A stretch of 10,846 nucleotides of DNA from Gaiellales bacterium (lineage in GTDB: Bacteria; Actinomycetota; Thermoleophilia; Gaiellales; F1-60-MAGs149). Shown piece by piece: positions 1-7,285 of this stretch. A program made the position numbers and the translations under genes. The notes beneath the pieces are model-generated. The model was given only the letters and a program-made list of their open reading frames with translations, searched no databases and had not been told where the DNA came from. Each line of letters starts with the position of its first letter. Position 1 is the first letter of the stretch. The stretch is from NCBI GenBank assembly GCA_030831375.1, contig JAURLF010000200.1:1-10846 (forward strand), in the 5' to 3' direction.

Positions 1-231
1 GCGCGCTTCACCACAACCACCGGCACCACCTACCTGATCACCGCGAAAAAGAAGGGCACCAAGAAAACCTTCCGCGGGAAATGCCGGATCAAAAACCGCA
101 AGGCCACCTGCACGATCCGACTCAAGACCCCGGCACGCTGGACCGTCGGCGTCACCCCGAAGATCAACAAGAGTCTCGGCAAGCCCGCGAAGAAGACGAT
201 TCGTGTTCGTGCGGCTCGCTCACGCGTCTAG
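1..231 (+). CDS. C-terminal fragment of a basic, probably exported protein
   Basis: Frame 1 is open from the window edge to a TAG at 229-231 and gives 76 residues; the start lies upstream of the window. The visible part is rich in Thr, Lys and Arg. It holds two cysteines about nine residues apart (residues 28 and 37), which could form a disulfide, and it ends in a strongly basic tail (RVRAARSRV). Alternating short hydrophobic and basic segments suggest small beta-strands, as in the C-terminal repeat domains of actinobacterial surface proteins. That reading is an inference, since no family motif is recognisable. The next gene, on the opposite strand, converges on it. A small stem-loop lies 26 bases past the stop. 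Coding is supported by codon composition and the clean end. The function is unknown. Confidence 0.6.
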   Translation, partial: ARFTTTTGTTYLITAKKKGTKKTFRGKCRIKNRKATCTIRLKTPARWTVGVTPKINKSLGKPAKKTIRVRAARSRV

Positions 232-257
232 ACGCTGATTGCCCGTCAGGACAGGCG

Positions 258-272
258 CGGAAGGTACTTCCG
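258..272. terminator. Small stem-loop between convergent genes
   Basis: CGGAAG (258-263) and CTTCCG (267-272) form a perfect 6-bp stem with a 3-base loop, 26 bases after the stop of the left-edge gene and about 117 bases past the stop of the opposing gene. There is no T-tract on either side, so this is at best a weak or assisted terminator. Apart from this hairpin I see nothing in the 158 bases between the two convergent genes (232-389). Confidence 0.25.
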
Positions 273-389
273 GACCCCATCCCCCGTTCCGACCCGACCA
301 TCCTCAGGGAAACCGAGCACGCACGCCCTTCGCCCACCAACGGGTCTGATTCGCCGAAGCAGGATGTGGTGTCGTGAGGACCTTGACCC

Positions 390-1721
390 TTACGACGGCG
401 AGGCCGGGGTCGCGAAACAGCCTGCGACGCCGCCGCGTGCGAAGGTCGTGGTCGTGCACTGCGTTGCGAGCGGGTAGTACGACCCCATCGCGGCTTGGGC
501 CGCTGTGGGATCGTTCGCGGCGCTGGCGCCCATCACCGAGTTGTCGAACCCGGGTGCGGCGAGCATGTTGCGGATCGCGACAAGTTCCCGCGCCGAGGAG
601 TTCGACTGGGTCGGCAGCCAGCCGATCGCCGCGCCGGGGCCCAGCGTGCTCGCGGGGCGGTCCGCGTTGGACGAGATGACCACGGTGGCCGTCCCACCGA
701 GGAGCGGCAGGTCCTCGTCGGCGACGCAGCCGAGTTGTCCGTCGTCCGTCACGACGGGGAAGGGCGGACTGTAGACGTAGTTGCAGAACGACCAGTAGCG
801 GAGGTCGATCCCCGTCGCGGGCCACGGCGCGGGCGCGGTGCCCGCCGCGCTGGAACTGGTCGGCATGGTCGCGGTGACCACGGTGACGTAGCCATCGGCG
901 GGTTGGTAGAGGGCGGCGGCGTACCCCGAGGCGCTATTGGGGAACGGCGTCGAACTGGCGCCGGCCTTGAAGAACGCGAGCGACGCGGGGCAATCGATCG
1001 TGCAGACCTTGGACGCGAAGGAGCCGGAACCTCCGAGGAGGCTCGAGAGCGCGCGCCGCATCGCCTTCGAGCGGATCGTGCTCGTGGCACTCGGGGTGCG
1101 CTGCGGTCGGGCACAGGGCCTCAGCGTCCGTGCCGCCTTGCCCGCCTCCGTGATCCGGATGGAGGGGAGAGTCACGGTGCCGGGGTCGTTCCCCTCCGGC
1201 AGGTATACGCGGATCATCACGAAGCCGGTGCGCTTGGGGAGGCCCCGGACGAGCGGCCCGGTGGGCGTCGTCGGGGCGACGGGAAGCGCGTTGCGCATGC
1301 CTGCCCGCGGTCGGGGCACGAGGCGGACGGTGTACGTGCTCCCCGGTCGCGCATTCGCGCTCTTCCATGGGTTGCCGTGGCGGCGGTTGGGGGTGATCTC
1401 GAAGTCGGTGATCGAGGAATCGACGCCGTTGACGGAGTAGAGCTGCGCGTCGCTCGAGTAGGCCTGGATCGAGAAGTAGCGTGCTTCCGGGAATTTCCCC
1501 GTGAGGGTCAGGCGGGTGGTGCGCGTCGCGACGAACGGCGTGGTCCAGTACGTCGCGTTCGCATCTGGGTACAGGACGTTGGCCTTCGTCGGCGTGCTCT
1601 CGACCGGCCAGGCGCACCGCACCGCCGCATTGCCGAAGGACGGGGCCGCGTGGGCGGCGGGAACGATCGAGGCGAAGCCGGCGAGGACGAGGAAGACGAG
1701 TCCGGGGCGCCGCACGACCAC
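390..1721 (-). CDS. Secreted eight-cysteine protein of unknown function (DUF1214-like N-terminal half)
   Basis: A 443-residue protein with a clear Sec signal peptide: basic start (VVRRPG), a hydrophobic core to about residue 21 and a likely cleavage after AHA at residue 25. The mature part contains eight cysteines (for example C37, C313, C332, C422, C435), which fits an extracellular, disulfide-bonded protein. The N-terminal half has the pattern GKFPEARYFSIQAY followed by ITDFEITPN and RVYLP. This resembles the DUF1214-type beta-sandwich seen in many actinobacterial secreted proteins, but the assignment is tentative. The C-terminal half has LRYWSFCNY (307-315), GCVADEDLPL (331-340), RNMLAAPGF (384-392) and MGSYYP (412-417), a motif set I associate with an uncharacterised actinobacterial family. 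The start is GTG at 1721. GTG at 1715 is equally good and sits 7 bases after a TACGGT hexamer. It lies downstream of the sulfatase on the same strand, separated by 269 bases, so it probably has its own promoter. Confidence 0.85.
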   Translation of the reverse strand: MVVRRPGLVFLVLAGFASIVPAAHAAPSFGNAAVRCAWPVESTPTKANVLYPDANATYWTTPFVATRTTRLTLTGKFPEARYFSIQAYSSDAQLYSVNGVDSSITDFEITPNRRHGNPWKSANARPGSTYTVRLVPRPRAGMRNALPVAPTTPTGPLVRGLPKRTGFVMIRVYLPEGNDPGTVTLPSIRITEAGKAARTLRPCARPQRTPSATSTIRSKAMRRALSSLLGGSGSFASKVCTIDCPASLAFFKAGASSTPFPNSASGYAAALYQPADGYVTVVTATMPTSSSAAGTAPAPWPATGIDLRYWSFCNYVYSPPFPVVTDDGQLGCVADEDLPLLGGTATVVISSNADRPASTLGPGAAIGWLPTQSNSSARELVAIRNMLAAPGFDNSVMGASAANDPTAAQAAMGSYYPLATQCTTTTFARGGVAGCFATPASPS

Positions 1722-1722
1722 G

Positions 1723-1728
1723 ACCGTA
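1723..1728 (-). promoter_or_regulatory. Candidate -10 hexamer TACGGT for the secreted protein gene
   Basis: On the - strand, GGTACGGT ends at 1723. It is followed after 7 bases by GTG at 1715 and after 1 base by the longer start GTG at 1721. No Shine-Dalgarno sequence is visible before either start. The TANNNT form and 7-base spacing are those of actinobacterial leaderless promoters, so 1715 may be the real start. No good -35 was seen. Confidence 0.4.
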
Positions 1729-1965
1729 CCACGGGCATCGAGCGCCGGAGGAGGCTGCCGTGAATATCGCCGCGGTCGCGATCATCGGCTCCGCCGGGGA
1801 CGCCATCGCGGCCGCATTCACCACGGAGGCTGAGATCGCGCACGCCGAACTCGTCGTCGCAGCGGTCTCCGACTACGGCCGGGAGTTCTGCTTCAGCCGG
1901 CAAGTCCGGCACCTGTGGATTCGCCGGCAGCCCACGGGCCGACGCCCGACCGGAACAGTCCTTGA

Positions 1966-1980
1966 GCGGTCGGTGACCGC
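1966..1980 (-). terminator. Possible terminator hairpin after the sulfatase gene
   Basis: Starting 10 bases past the sulfatase stop (- strand), GCGGTC/GACCGC (1966-1971 with 1975-1980) makes a 6-bp stem with a 3-base loop. An overlapping alternative pairs CCGACCG (1946-1952) with CGGTCGG (1967-1973), giving 7 bp and a 14-base loop. The two structures exclude each other. There is no T-tract. I see no supported gene in the rest of 1722-1990. Confidence 0.3.
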
Positions 1981-1990
1981 CGTTTCCCGG

Positions 1991-3736
1991 CTACGTATTG
2001 GTCGACACGAAGCTGCCGGGGCGGACCGGAAGCATCGGCGGGCTCGTCGTGTCGCTGCCGAACCACGTCTGGAAGGCCGTCTCCTGCGTGGCCTGAAGGC
2101 TGCTCGGGACCGGCGCGCGCAACTCAGCGCGGACGCCGTAGTCGAGCAGCTTCTTCATCTTCTTCACGAACGACCGATGCGCGGGGGAGTGATAGACGTT
2201 GTCGAGCTCGAGGCGCCCCTTGCGGGTGCGGTAGTCGTAGCACTCCCACTGGATCTCCCTGGAGGTGTCGATCTGGTAGCCGCCCTCCTTCCAGTAGGCG
2301 AAGCGCGCGATCTTGCCGAGCCTCGTGCGCACCATCGTCACGTGGTTCGGCGCGTCGTACGGCACCGCGTCCGGCGTTCCGCTGATCTGCTCCGGGAGGA
2401 TCGCCTCCTCATCCGTGGCGTGCGCGATGTAGCGGCGCCCGGTCGCCGTCGGGTCCTTCAGAGCCGCGGCGATGCTCGCCCGCCCTGCGATCTGCGCGTA
2501 GCGCGCGTCATCGCGCCACGCCTCGCTCCCGGTGGCGATGGTCATGAACAGCGCTGCGAGATCGACGCTCGAGAACATCTGGTGCCGGTCGCTCTTGGTG
2601 TCCTTGATCCACGTCCCCGACGGGTCCTTCACGATCAGGGGGATGTGCAGGCCCTCGTCGTAGGCGCCGTACCCCTTGCCGCGCAGACCGTGTGCGCCCG
2701 CGTACTCGCCGTGGTCGGAGACGAACACGACGACCGTGTTGTCCGCGTGCGGTGAATTCGCCAGGGCCTTCAGCACCGAGAAGATCTGGATGTCGACCAT
2801 GTTCTGGAGCAGGGCATAGGTGTCGAGCATCTTGACCCAGTTCTTCCCGGTCTTGCCCTTCGTCTTGTCCGGCAGACGCCCGAACGACGCGTTGCTGATC
2901 TCCACGATCGCCTCGTAGAGGTCCGGCTTGCGGCGCGCATTGCGGCCCTCGGTGGTCTCGTAGTTCGCGGGCAGGTTCCGGTACAGCGAGCGCGGGAACT
3001 GCTCGCCCTGCACTCGTCGCGTCGCCGCCGGGTAGAACTGGATGTCGTGCGGGTTGATCAGGCTGACGGTCGTGAACCACGGCGTGCCATTGGCCGGTCG
3101 GTCGGCGATCCAGTCGCGGAACTGCTGGCGCGTGATCGGATCCATGAACTGCCCCTGGCCGCCGCCGCCGTCGGGCGACGGGCAGCTCCCGGACGCGGGA
3201 TCGGGGACCGTGAACCCGTAGGCCTCGTAGGGGTCCGCCATGCAGCCGTTGACGGTCCCCGGGCCGGACACGTCCGACGGCGTGATGTGCCACTTCCCGA
3301 ACCACTGCGTCTCGTACCCCTGCTGCCGAAGCATCGTCCCGAACGTGGGAAAGCCCGCGTTGAGGTCCGACTGCGGCGTCGTGCCGAAGATCGCGATCTG
3401 GTGCGTGTACAGGCCGGTCACCTGCGAGGCCCGGGCCGGCTGGCAGCAGTTCGACGACGCGAAGTAGTTCGTGAAGCGCGCGCCCTCATCGCCGAGCTTG
3501 GTGATCGACGGAACCACCGCGCGCTGCAGCGCACGCGGCATGTACACGTACGGCGTGCGCATCTCGTCGACCATGATGAACAGGATGTTCATGCCGGCCC
3601 TCGGCTGCGACTGCGCGCGTGCGGCCGGCATCGTCCAGCGCGGGAGGGCGCCGAGGGTGCCGGCGGCGAGACCAGCAGCGGCCGCGGTCTTGAGCAGGGT
3701 CTTGCGGGACAGTTCGAGTGCAGCCGGGTCGTGCAC
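1991..3736 (-). CDS. Exported type I (formylglycine) sulfatase
   Basis: This is a 581-residue sulfatase that hydrolyses an unknown sulfate ester, probably outside the cytoplasmic membrane. The N-terminus has a Tat-like signal (SRKTLLK at 10-16, then an Ala/Gly-rich hydrophobic run and an ARAQ cleavage region near 41). The alkaline-phosphatase-fold domain starts with NILFIMVDEMR (50-60); its metal site reads D57-E58 where most family members have Asp-Asp. The active-site segment CQPAR (98-102) matches the CxPxR rule for conversion of Cys98 to formylglycine. Later motifs are GKWH (147-150) and SDHGE (340-344, with Asp341/His342 as metal ligands and Lys354 in the usual basic position). The frame is open upstream to 3901, but the start chosen is GTG at 3736, because GAGGAG lies 5 bases before it and the signal sequence then begins at residue 10. 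The substrate cannot be read from the sequence. No formylglycine-generating enzyme gene is present in the window. Confidence 0.93.
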   Translation of the reverse strand: MHDPAALELSRKTLLKTAAAAGLAAGTLGALPRWTMPAARAQSQPRAGMNILFIMVDEMRTPYVYMPRALQRAVVPSITKLGDEGARFTNYFASSNCCQPARASQVTGLYTHQIAIFGTTPQSDLNAGFPTFGTMLRQQGYETQWFGKWHITPSDVSGPGTVNGCMADPYEAYGFTVPDPASGSCPSPDGGGGQGQFMDPITRQQFRDWIADRPANGTPWFTTVSLINPHDIQFYPAATRRVQGEQFPRSLYRNLPANYETTEGRNARRKPDLYEAIVEISNASFGRLPDKTKGKTGKNWVKMLDTYALLQNMVDIQIFSVLKALANSPHADNTVVVFVSDHGEYAGAHGLRGKGYGAYDEGLHIPLIVKDPSGTWIKDTKSDRHQMFSSVDLAALFMTIATGSEAWRDDARYAQIAGRASIAAALKDPTATGRRYIAHATDEEAILPEQISGTPDAVPYDAPNHVTMVRTRLGKIARFAYWKEGGYQIDTSREIQWECYDYRTRKGRLELDNVYHSPAHRSFVKKMKKLLDYGVRAELRAPVPSSLQATQETAFQTWFGSDTTSPPMLPVRPGSFVSTNT

Positions 3737-3770
3737 GTTCGCTCCTCGGATGGACGTCGGGCCCACCTTT

Positions 3771-3780
3771 GCAGATCTGC
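3771..3780. promoter_or_regulatory. Perfect palindrome, possible operator for the sulfatase gene
   Basis: GCAGATCTGC is self-complementary over all 10 bases and lies 35-44 bases upstream of the sulfatase GTG, where an operator or the core promoter would be expected. A 10-base palindrome can arise by chance in this window, so the call rests mainly on its position. Confidence 0.25.
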
Positions 3781-3971
3781 CGCTCGACATCCATCGCCCG
3801 TGGCGCGGGTCACCGAACGCCCCGGCTCGATCGCGCGGCCGCCTCCGGCGCTCCACCAGGGATCGGCCGACGAGGTCCTCGGTGCCCTCGGCCCGGCGCA
3901 TGAGCGCCTGGTGGCCGCCGCTGCGAGGACCGCACGAACCGGGCGGGATTCGCGGGCGTGGACCGCGCGCC

Positions 3972-3977
3972 TACGAT
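3972..3977 (+). promoter_or_regulatory. Candidate -10 TACGAT for the monooxygenase gene
   Basis: TACGAT matches the actinobacterial TANNNT -10 form. A weak TTCGCG lies 17 bases upstream (3949-3954). Transcription from here would give a leader of about 70 bases that starts within or next to a stem-loop, TGCGCGC/GCGCGCA (3978-3984 with 3989-3995, 4-base loop), and ends in the GAGAGGA ribosome binding site. Confidence 0.35.
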
Positions 3978-4055
3978 TGCGCGCGCGGGCGCGCACCACC
4001 CTCCCCCGAGGCCGCCGACCGGCGGAGGCGCCCCTGACCCCGAGAGGACGGCGCC

Positions 4056-5567
4056 GTGGTTGGTGAGACCAGTCCAGTGCTCATCGTGGGGGCGGGCCCG
4101 GTCGGCCTGACCATGGCGCTGGCGCTCGAGCGGCGCGGCGCGCCGGTTCGGATCATCGACCGCTCGGCGACGCCCACTGCCACGTCGAAGGCCCTGGTCC
4201 TCTGGCCGCGCACGCTCGAGCTTCTGGACATCGAGGGCTGCGTCGACCGGTTCGTTCGCGCGGGCATCCGGGGAACCGGAGCCCGGCTGCGGTCGGACCG
4301 TGGCGAGCTCGCGCAGCTGACGTTCGCCGGCCTCGACAGCCCGTTCCCCTTCCCGCTGCTCATCCCGCAGAGCGAGACGGAGCGCATTCTCGGGGAGGTC
4401 CTCGAGGATCGCGGGGTGGCGGTCGAGCGCGAGACCACGCTGGCGGGGTTCACGGCGCACGCCGACGGCGTGCACGTGACCCTCGAGACCGCGGATGGCG
4501 CGGTGGAGACCGCGAGCGCGCGGTGGCTCCTCGGCTGCGACGGTGCGCACAGCACCGTGCGGCACGGCCTCGGCGTCGAGTTCAGCGGCACCACCCTCGA
4601 CACGGACTTCATCCTGGCCGACGTGCACCTCGAGGGTGACCTGCCGGCGGACGAGATGTCGATCGTCCTCGCGCCCGACGGCGTGGTCGCCCTGTTCCCG
4701 ATCGTCGGGGGGCGGTTCCGCGTGGTCGCCGAGGTCGGCGAGCCTACGGGCGGCGAAGGGCCGACGCTCGACGCCGTCCAGCGCCTTCTCGATCGCCGCG
4801 TGCCCGTCGCGCTTCGCGCGCACGAGCTGGTGTGGGCGAGCAACTTCCGGATCAACGAACGCAAGATCGACGCCTACCGCTACGGGCGGGTGTTCATGGC
4901 CGGCGACGCCGCGCACATCCACAGCCCGGCGGGCGGCCAGGGCATGAACACGGGCATGCAGGATGCCTTCAACCTCGCCTGGCGGCTGGCCATGGTCGAA
5001 CGGGGCGTGGCGGGCGACGGGCTGCTGGACGGGTACTCCACGGAACGCAGCGCGGTCGGCGACAGGGTCCTGCGCAACGCGGCGGCGATGACCCGGATGA
5101 CCGGCGTCCGGAACCGGGGGCTGCAACGCCTGCGCAATGCCATCGTCCGGATGGCCGGCGGACGGGCGGGATTCCGGCGCCGGCTGGTGGAGCAGTTGAG
5201 CGAGATCGATATCGCCTACCGCGAGAGCCCGCTCTCGATCCGAGCCCCCGGGCGGGCACCGGGCGTGAACCCGGGCGATCGCGTCCGCGACCTCGACGTC
5301 GCACTCGACGACGGAACCCCGGCGACGCTCCATGCGGCGCTCGGCGATGGTCGGTTCCTGCTCCTCTCCGTCGGATGCGATGCGCTCGAGGTGCCCGCGG
5401 ACCTGCGCGCACTCGCACACGCGGCGAGAGCAGATGGCGCTGGACGCCTGGCCCCGGGGTTCGTGTACCTGATCCGCCCCGACGCCTATCTGGCGATGAG
5501 CACCCGCCCCGATCGCGTGCAGGACCTCCTGGCCGCGCTGTCATCGCTGACAGCGGGCGCGCGCTAG
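4056..5567 (+). CDS. FAD-dependent aromatic-ring-type monooxygenase (PHBH fold, group A)
   Basis: A 503-residue flavoprotein hydroxylase that would use FAD, NAD(P)H and O2 to hydroxylate an aromatic or polyketide-like substrate in the cytoplasm. The N-terminus has the Rossmann motif GAGPVG (12-17) with an acidic ribose-binding end at D35. The DG motif is GCDGAHSTVR (160-169). The second FAD motif is AGDAAHIHSPAGGQGMN (282-298), with the GD pair at 283-284. The C-terminal 100 or so residues (GDRVRDLDVALDDG onward) look like the shortened thioredoxin-like domain found in phenol hydroxylase, TfdB and rifampicin-monooxygenase relatives; its usual redox cysteines are not evident. The start is GTG at 4056 with GAGAGGA at 4042-4048. 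Family-wide similarity does not reveal the substrate; phenolic catabolism, antibiotic modification and natural-product tailoring are all possible. It stands alone on its strand and overlaps the stop of the converging gene. Confidence 0.93.
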   Translation: MVGETSPVLIVGAGPVGLTMALALERRGAPVRIIDRSATPTATSKALVLWPRTLELLDIEGCVDRFVRAGIRGTGARLRSDRGELAQLTFAGLDSPFPFPLLIPQSETERILGEVLEDRGVAVERETTLAGFTAHADGVHVTLETADGAVETASARWLLGCDGAHSTVRHGLGVEFSGTTLDTDFILADVHLEGDLPADEMSIVLAPDGVVALFPIVGGRFRVVAEVGEPTGGEGPTLDAVQRLLDRRVPVALRAHELVWASNFRINERKIDAYRYGRVFMAGDAAHIHSPAGGQGMNTGMQDAFNLAWRLAMVERGVAGDGLLDGYSTERSAVGDRVLRNAAAMTRMTGVRNRGLQRLRNAIVRMAGGRAGFRRRLVEQLSEIDIAYRESPLSIRAPGRAPGVNPGDRVRDLDVALDDGTPATLHAALGDGRFLLLSVGCDALEVPADLRALAHAARADGAGRLAPGFVYLIRPDAYLAMSTRPDRVQDLLAALSSLTAGAR

Positions 5568-5575
5568 GGCGCGCC
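5536..5575. terminator. Tandem stem-loops over a shared convergent stop
   Basis: Two perfect stem-loops lie back to back. CGCTGTCA/TGACAGCG (5536-5543 with 5548-5555) has 8 bp and a 4-base loop, which reads GCGA, a GNRA tetraloop, on the - strand. GGCGCGC/GCGCGCC (5556-5562 with 5569-5575) has 7 bp and a 6-base loop containing the stop codons of both convergent genes. There is no T-tract, as is usual in high-GC actinobacteria. The position is ideal for a bidirectional terminator, and the first stem is also coding sequence of the monooxygenase tail. Confidence 0.6.
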
Positions 5576-7222
5576 GCAGCCCGGGCCGCTGGTCGGCGCC
5601 GCGAAGATCCGCTCGGCGAGCACGTCGAGGTCCTCGGTCGCGCGGATCGAGAACGGGCCGGGCGCGGACATCCGCACCAGCGTGTTGCCCTGCGGGCCGG
5701 CGGAGACGCAGTCGGCGACGCCCCCGGTCTCCCAGTACGGCATCCAGCGCACCCGCAGGGTGTACAGGCCCGGCTCGGAGACGACGCCGCGCAGCTGCGC
5801 GTGGCCGTGCTCGGTGATGCCGGCGTCGCCCGGCCCGGTCAGCAGCGGCGTCGGGTCGCGCAGCGCGTAGAAGCTCCACGCGCCGCGGCGCTCGACGAGC
5901 TCGAGGCCGGAGCGGCCGGAACGCAGGAGCTCCGCCTCGGCCTCGGCGCCCTCCGAGTCGAGCGGCGTGTCGGGCAGCAGCACGTACTTGACGGCGCGCG
6001 AGCGCAGCCACGACTGGAACTCCCACGCGGAGAGCTCGGACTGGTAGAGGACGGGGTTCTCGGCGAGATCGACCTGCCGGTACCACCCGCGCACGAGCGG
6101 GTAGCCGGCCTCGGGGATCCAGAACGCCTCCCAGCGCCCACGCGTCTGCACGACCTCGACCCGGTAGTCGGGGTCGTGGTTGGCGGCGAGGAAGGCGACC
6201 GCCGGCGTCCAGAACGCCTCCTGCGTGGGGCGCGAGTCCGAGCGGTTGACGGCGTCGACGAGGTCGGGCAGGGCCCCGTACGCGCAGGAGGCGACGAGCG
6301 CCGCCACGACCAGGAGCCGCGGCCGCCAGGCGGCGGCCGCGGCGGCGATCGCGAGCATCGGGAACGCGAAGTAGCGCAGCCGCGCGAGGTTGTCGCCGAC
6401 GGGCGTCGGCACGGCGTAGAGGAGCAGCGCCCCGACGGCCCAGAGGATCAGGAGCCACATGATCAGGCGCGTCTCGGGCCGTCGCCGCGCGAGCTCGATG
6501 CCGAGCACGGAGATGCCGAGCACGGCGAGCAGGTGGCCGACGAGGAATGGGTACACCCCCTCCGACGGGAACAGCCAGCCGATCGCGGCCTGCACGACGA
6601 CGAGCGCGGCGAGCCACGCCGCCACGACGATCGTGCGCGGGTCGAAGCGGCGGTGCTCGAGCCAGACGGCGGTGAGGATCAGCCCGAGGAACACGAACGC
6701 GAGGGGGCTGACGCCGAGCGTGATGGCGCCGAGCGCGAAGCCCAGCCCGTGGCGGCGGTGCTGCAGCGCGATCAGGCAGAGCAGCATCACCATGGCGCCG
6801 ACGGCGTACGCGTAGCCGCCGGTGAAGAGCGGGCCGAGGCTGAGCAGGCCGAAGGCGCGCGATCCCCAGCGGGCGGGCGCGCCCCAGCGCCCGATCACGA
6901 GCACGGCGAACAGCGCGGCGGAGACGACGACGGCGATCAGCGCCGCCATCGCGGGCCCCATGTACTCCTGCGGCAGGTACAGGAGCATCGAGTAGGAGAC
7001 GAGCGGGTAGTCGCCGGCGTACCAGAGGTTGTCCCAGAGGAACGAGTTGCGCGAGACGAGCAGCGCGCGGTAGAGGTGCGCGGAGGCGTCGTCCGGCGGC
7101 GGCGTCAGCAGGTTGAGGAGCGTGGCGCCGCCGAGCGCGAGCAGCGCCGCGAGCACGGCCTCGCGGACGATCAGGGGGACGCGCAGCGCGCGGGCCCGCA
7201 CGGGTTCGAGGTGGGTCCCCAT
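5564..7222 (-). CDS. Polytopic membrane protein, GT-C glycosyltransferase-like (PTPS-related membrane family)
   Basis: A 552-residue protein. The first 330 or so residues contain about ten hydrophobic membrane segments; the rest looks soluble and extracytoplasmic. After the first membrane segment comes PPPDDASAHLYRALL (41-55) with Asp44, Asp45 and His49, then a Trp/Gly/Pro-rich loop ending in GDYPLVSYSMLLYLP. An acidic pair in the first outer loop followed by such a loop is typical of GT-C enzymes and of the membrane family named after a 6-pyruvoyl-tetrahydropterin synthase-related domain. The C-terminal domain has AVKYVLLPDTPL and a beta-rich tail. If it is active, the likely donor is a polyprenyl-phosphate sugar, used outside the membrane for cell-envelope glycans. 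The ATG start is fixed by an in-frame TAG just 6 bases upstream. No Shine-Dalgarno sequence is seen, but TACGCT lies 7 bases before the ATG. Its stop overlaps that of the monooxygenase. Confidence 0.85.
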   Translation of the reverse strand: MGTHLEPVRARALRVPLIVREAVLAALLALGGATLLNLLTPPPDDASAHLYRALLVSRNSFLWDNLWYAGDYPLVSYSMLLYLPQEYMGPAMAALIAVVVSAALFAVLVIGRWGAPARWGSRAFGLLSLGPLFTGGYAYAVGAMVMLLCLIALQHRRHGLGFALGAITLGVSPLAFVFLGLILTAVWLEHRRFDPRTIVVAAWLAALVVVQAAIGWLFPSEGVYPFLVGHLLAVLGISVLGIELARRRPETRLIMWLLILWAVGALLLYAVPTPVGDNLARLRYFAFPMLAIAAAAAAWRPRLLVVAALVASCAYGALPDLVDAVNRSDSRPTQEAFWTPAVAFLAANHDPDYRVEVVQTRGRWEAFWIPEAGYPLVRGWYRQVDLAENPVLYQSELSAWEFQSWLRSRAVKYVLLPDTPLDSEGAEAEAELLRSGRSGLELVERRGAWSFYALRDPTPLLTGPGDAGITEHGHAQLRGVVSEPGLYTLRVRWMPYWETGGVADCVSAGPQGNTLVRMSAPGPFSIRATEDLDVLAERIFAAPTSGPGCGAP

Positions 7223-7229
7223 CGGCTAC

Positions 7230-7235
7230 AGCGTA
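7230..7235 (-). promoter_or_regulatory. Candidate leaderless -10 TACGCT for the GT-C-like gene
   Basis: On the - strand, CGTACGCT is followed by 7 bases and the ATG at 7222, the spacing of a leaderless promoter. No ribosome binding site competes. A -35 is not evident. Upstream, in the same 63-base gap, GCGGGCCG (7243-7250) can pair with CGGCCCGC (7268-7275) across a 17-base loop, which could act as a weak terminator for the preceding gene. Confidence 0.4.
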
Positions 7236-7285
7236 CGCCGGCGCGGGCCGTTCCCCTCGCGCGTCGTCGGCCCGCCGCAGCCGGC

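Larger units (their letters stand above)
3737..4055. promoter_or_regulatory. Divergent intergenic region between sulfatase and monooxygenase
   Basis: These 319 bases separate two divergent genes and should hold both promoters. Near the sulfatase side are its GAGGAG ribosome binding site (about 3742-3747) and a perfect 10-bp palindrome GCAGATCTGC (3771-3780). Near the monooxygenase side are a candidate -10, a GC stem-loop and a ribosome binding site, listed separately. A small CCGCC/GGCGG hairpin lies at 4012-4025. I could not find a convincing -10 for the sulfatase. Open frames cross the region on both strands, but none has a credible start or a protein-like sequence. Confidence 0.55.

Noticed and set aside
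1760..2755. + strand frame starting at GTG 1760 with a strong GGAGGAGG ribosome-binding-like sequence at 1747-1754
   Set aside because: The first 77 codons are in free sequence and the start looks good, but the frame then runs antisense through the sulfatase and becomes Arg/Val/Asp-rich without any family motif. A short real peptide is not excluded, since there is no stop near 1990 to define one.
3737..3901. N-terminal extension of the sulfatase to 3901 (or to ATG 3790)
   Set aside because: The extension is Arg-rich and precedes a complete signal sequence. The GTG at 3736 has GAGGAG at ideal spacing, which the upstream starts lack.
5564..5570. Possible composition break near 5567 suggesting transfer or a chimeric assembly
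   Set aside because: Hand-counted 60-base lines gave about 67-72% GC on the left and 67-77% on the right, ranges that overlap. The junction has normal convergent-gene architecture.
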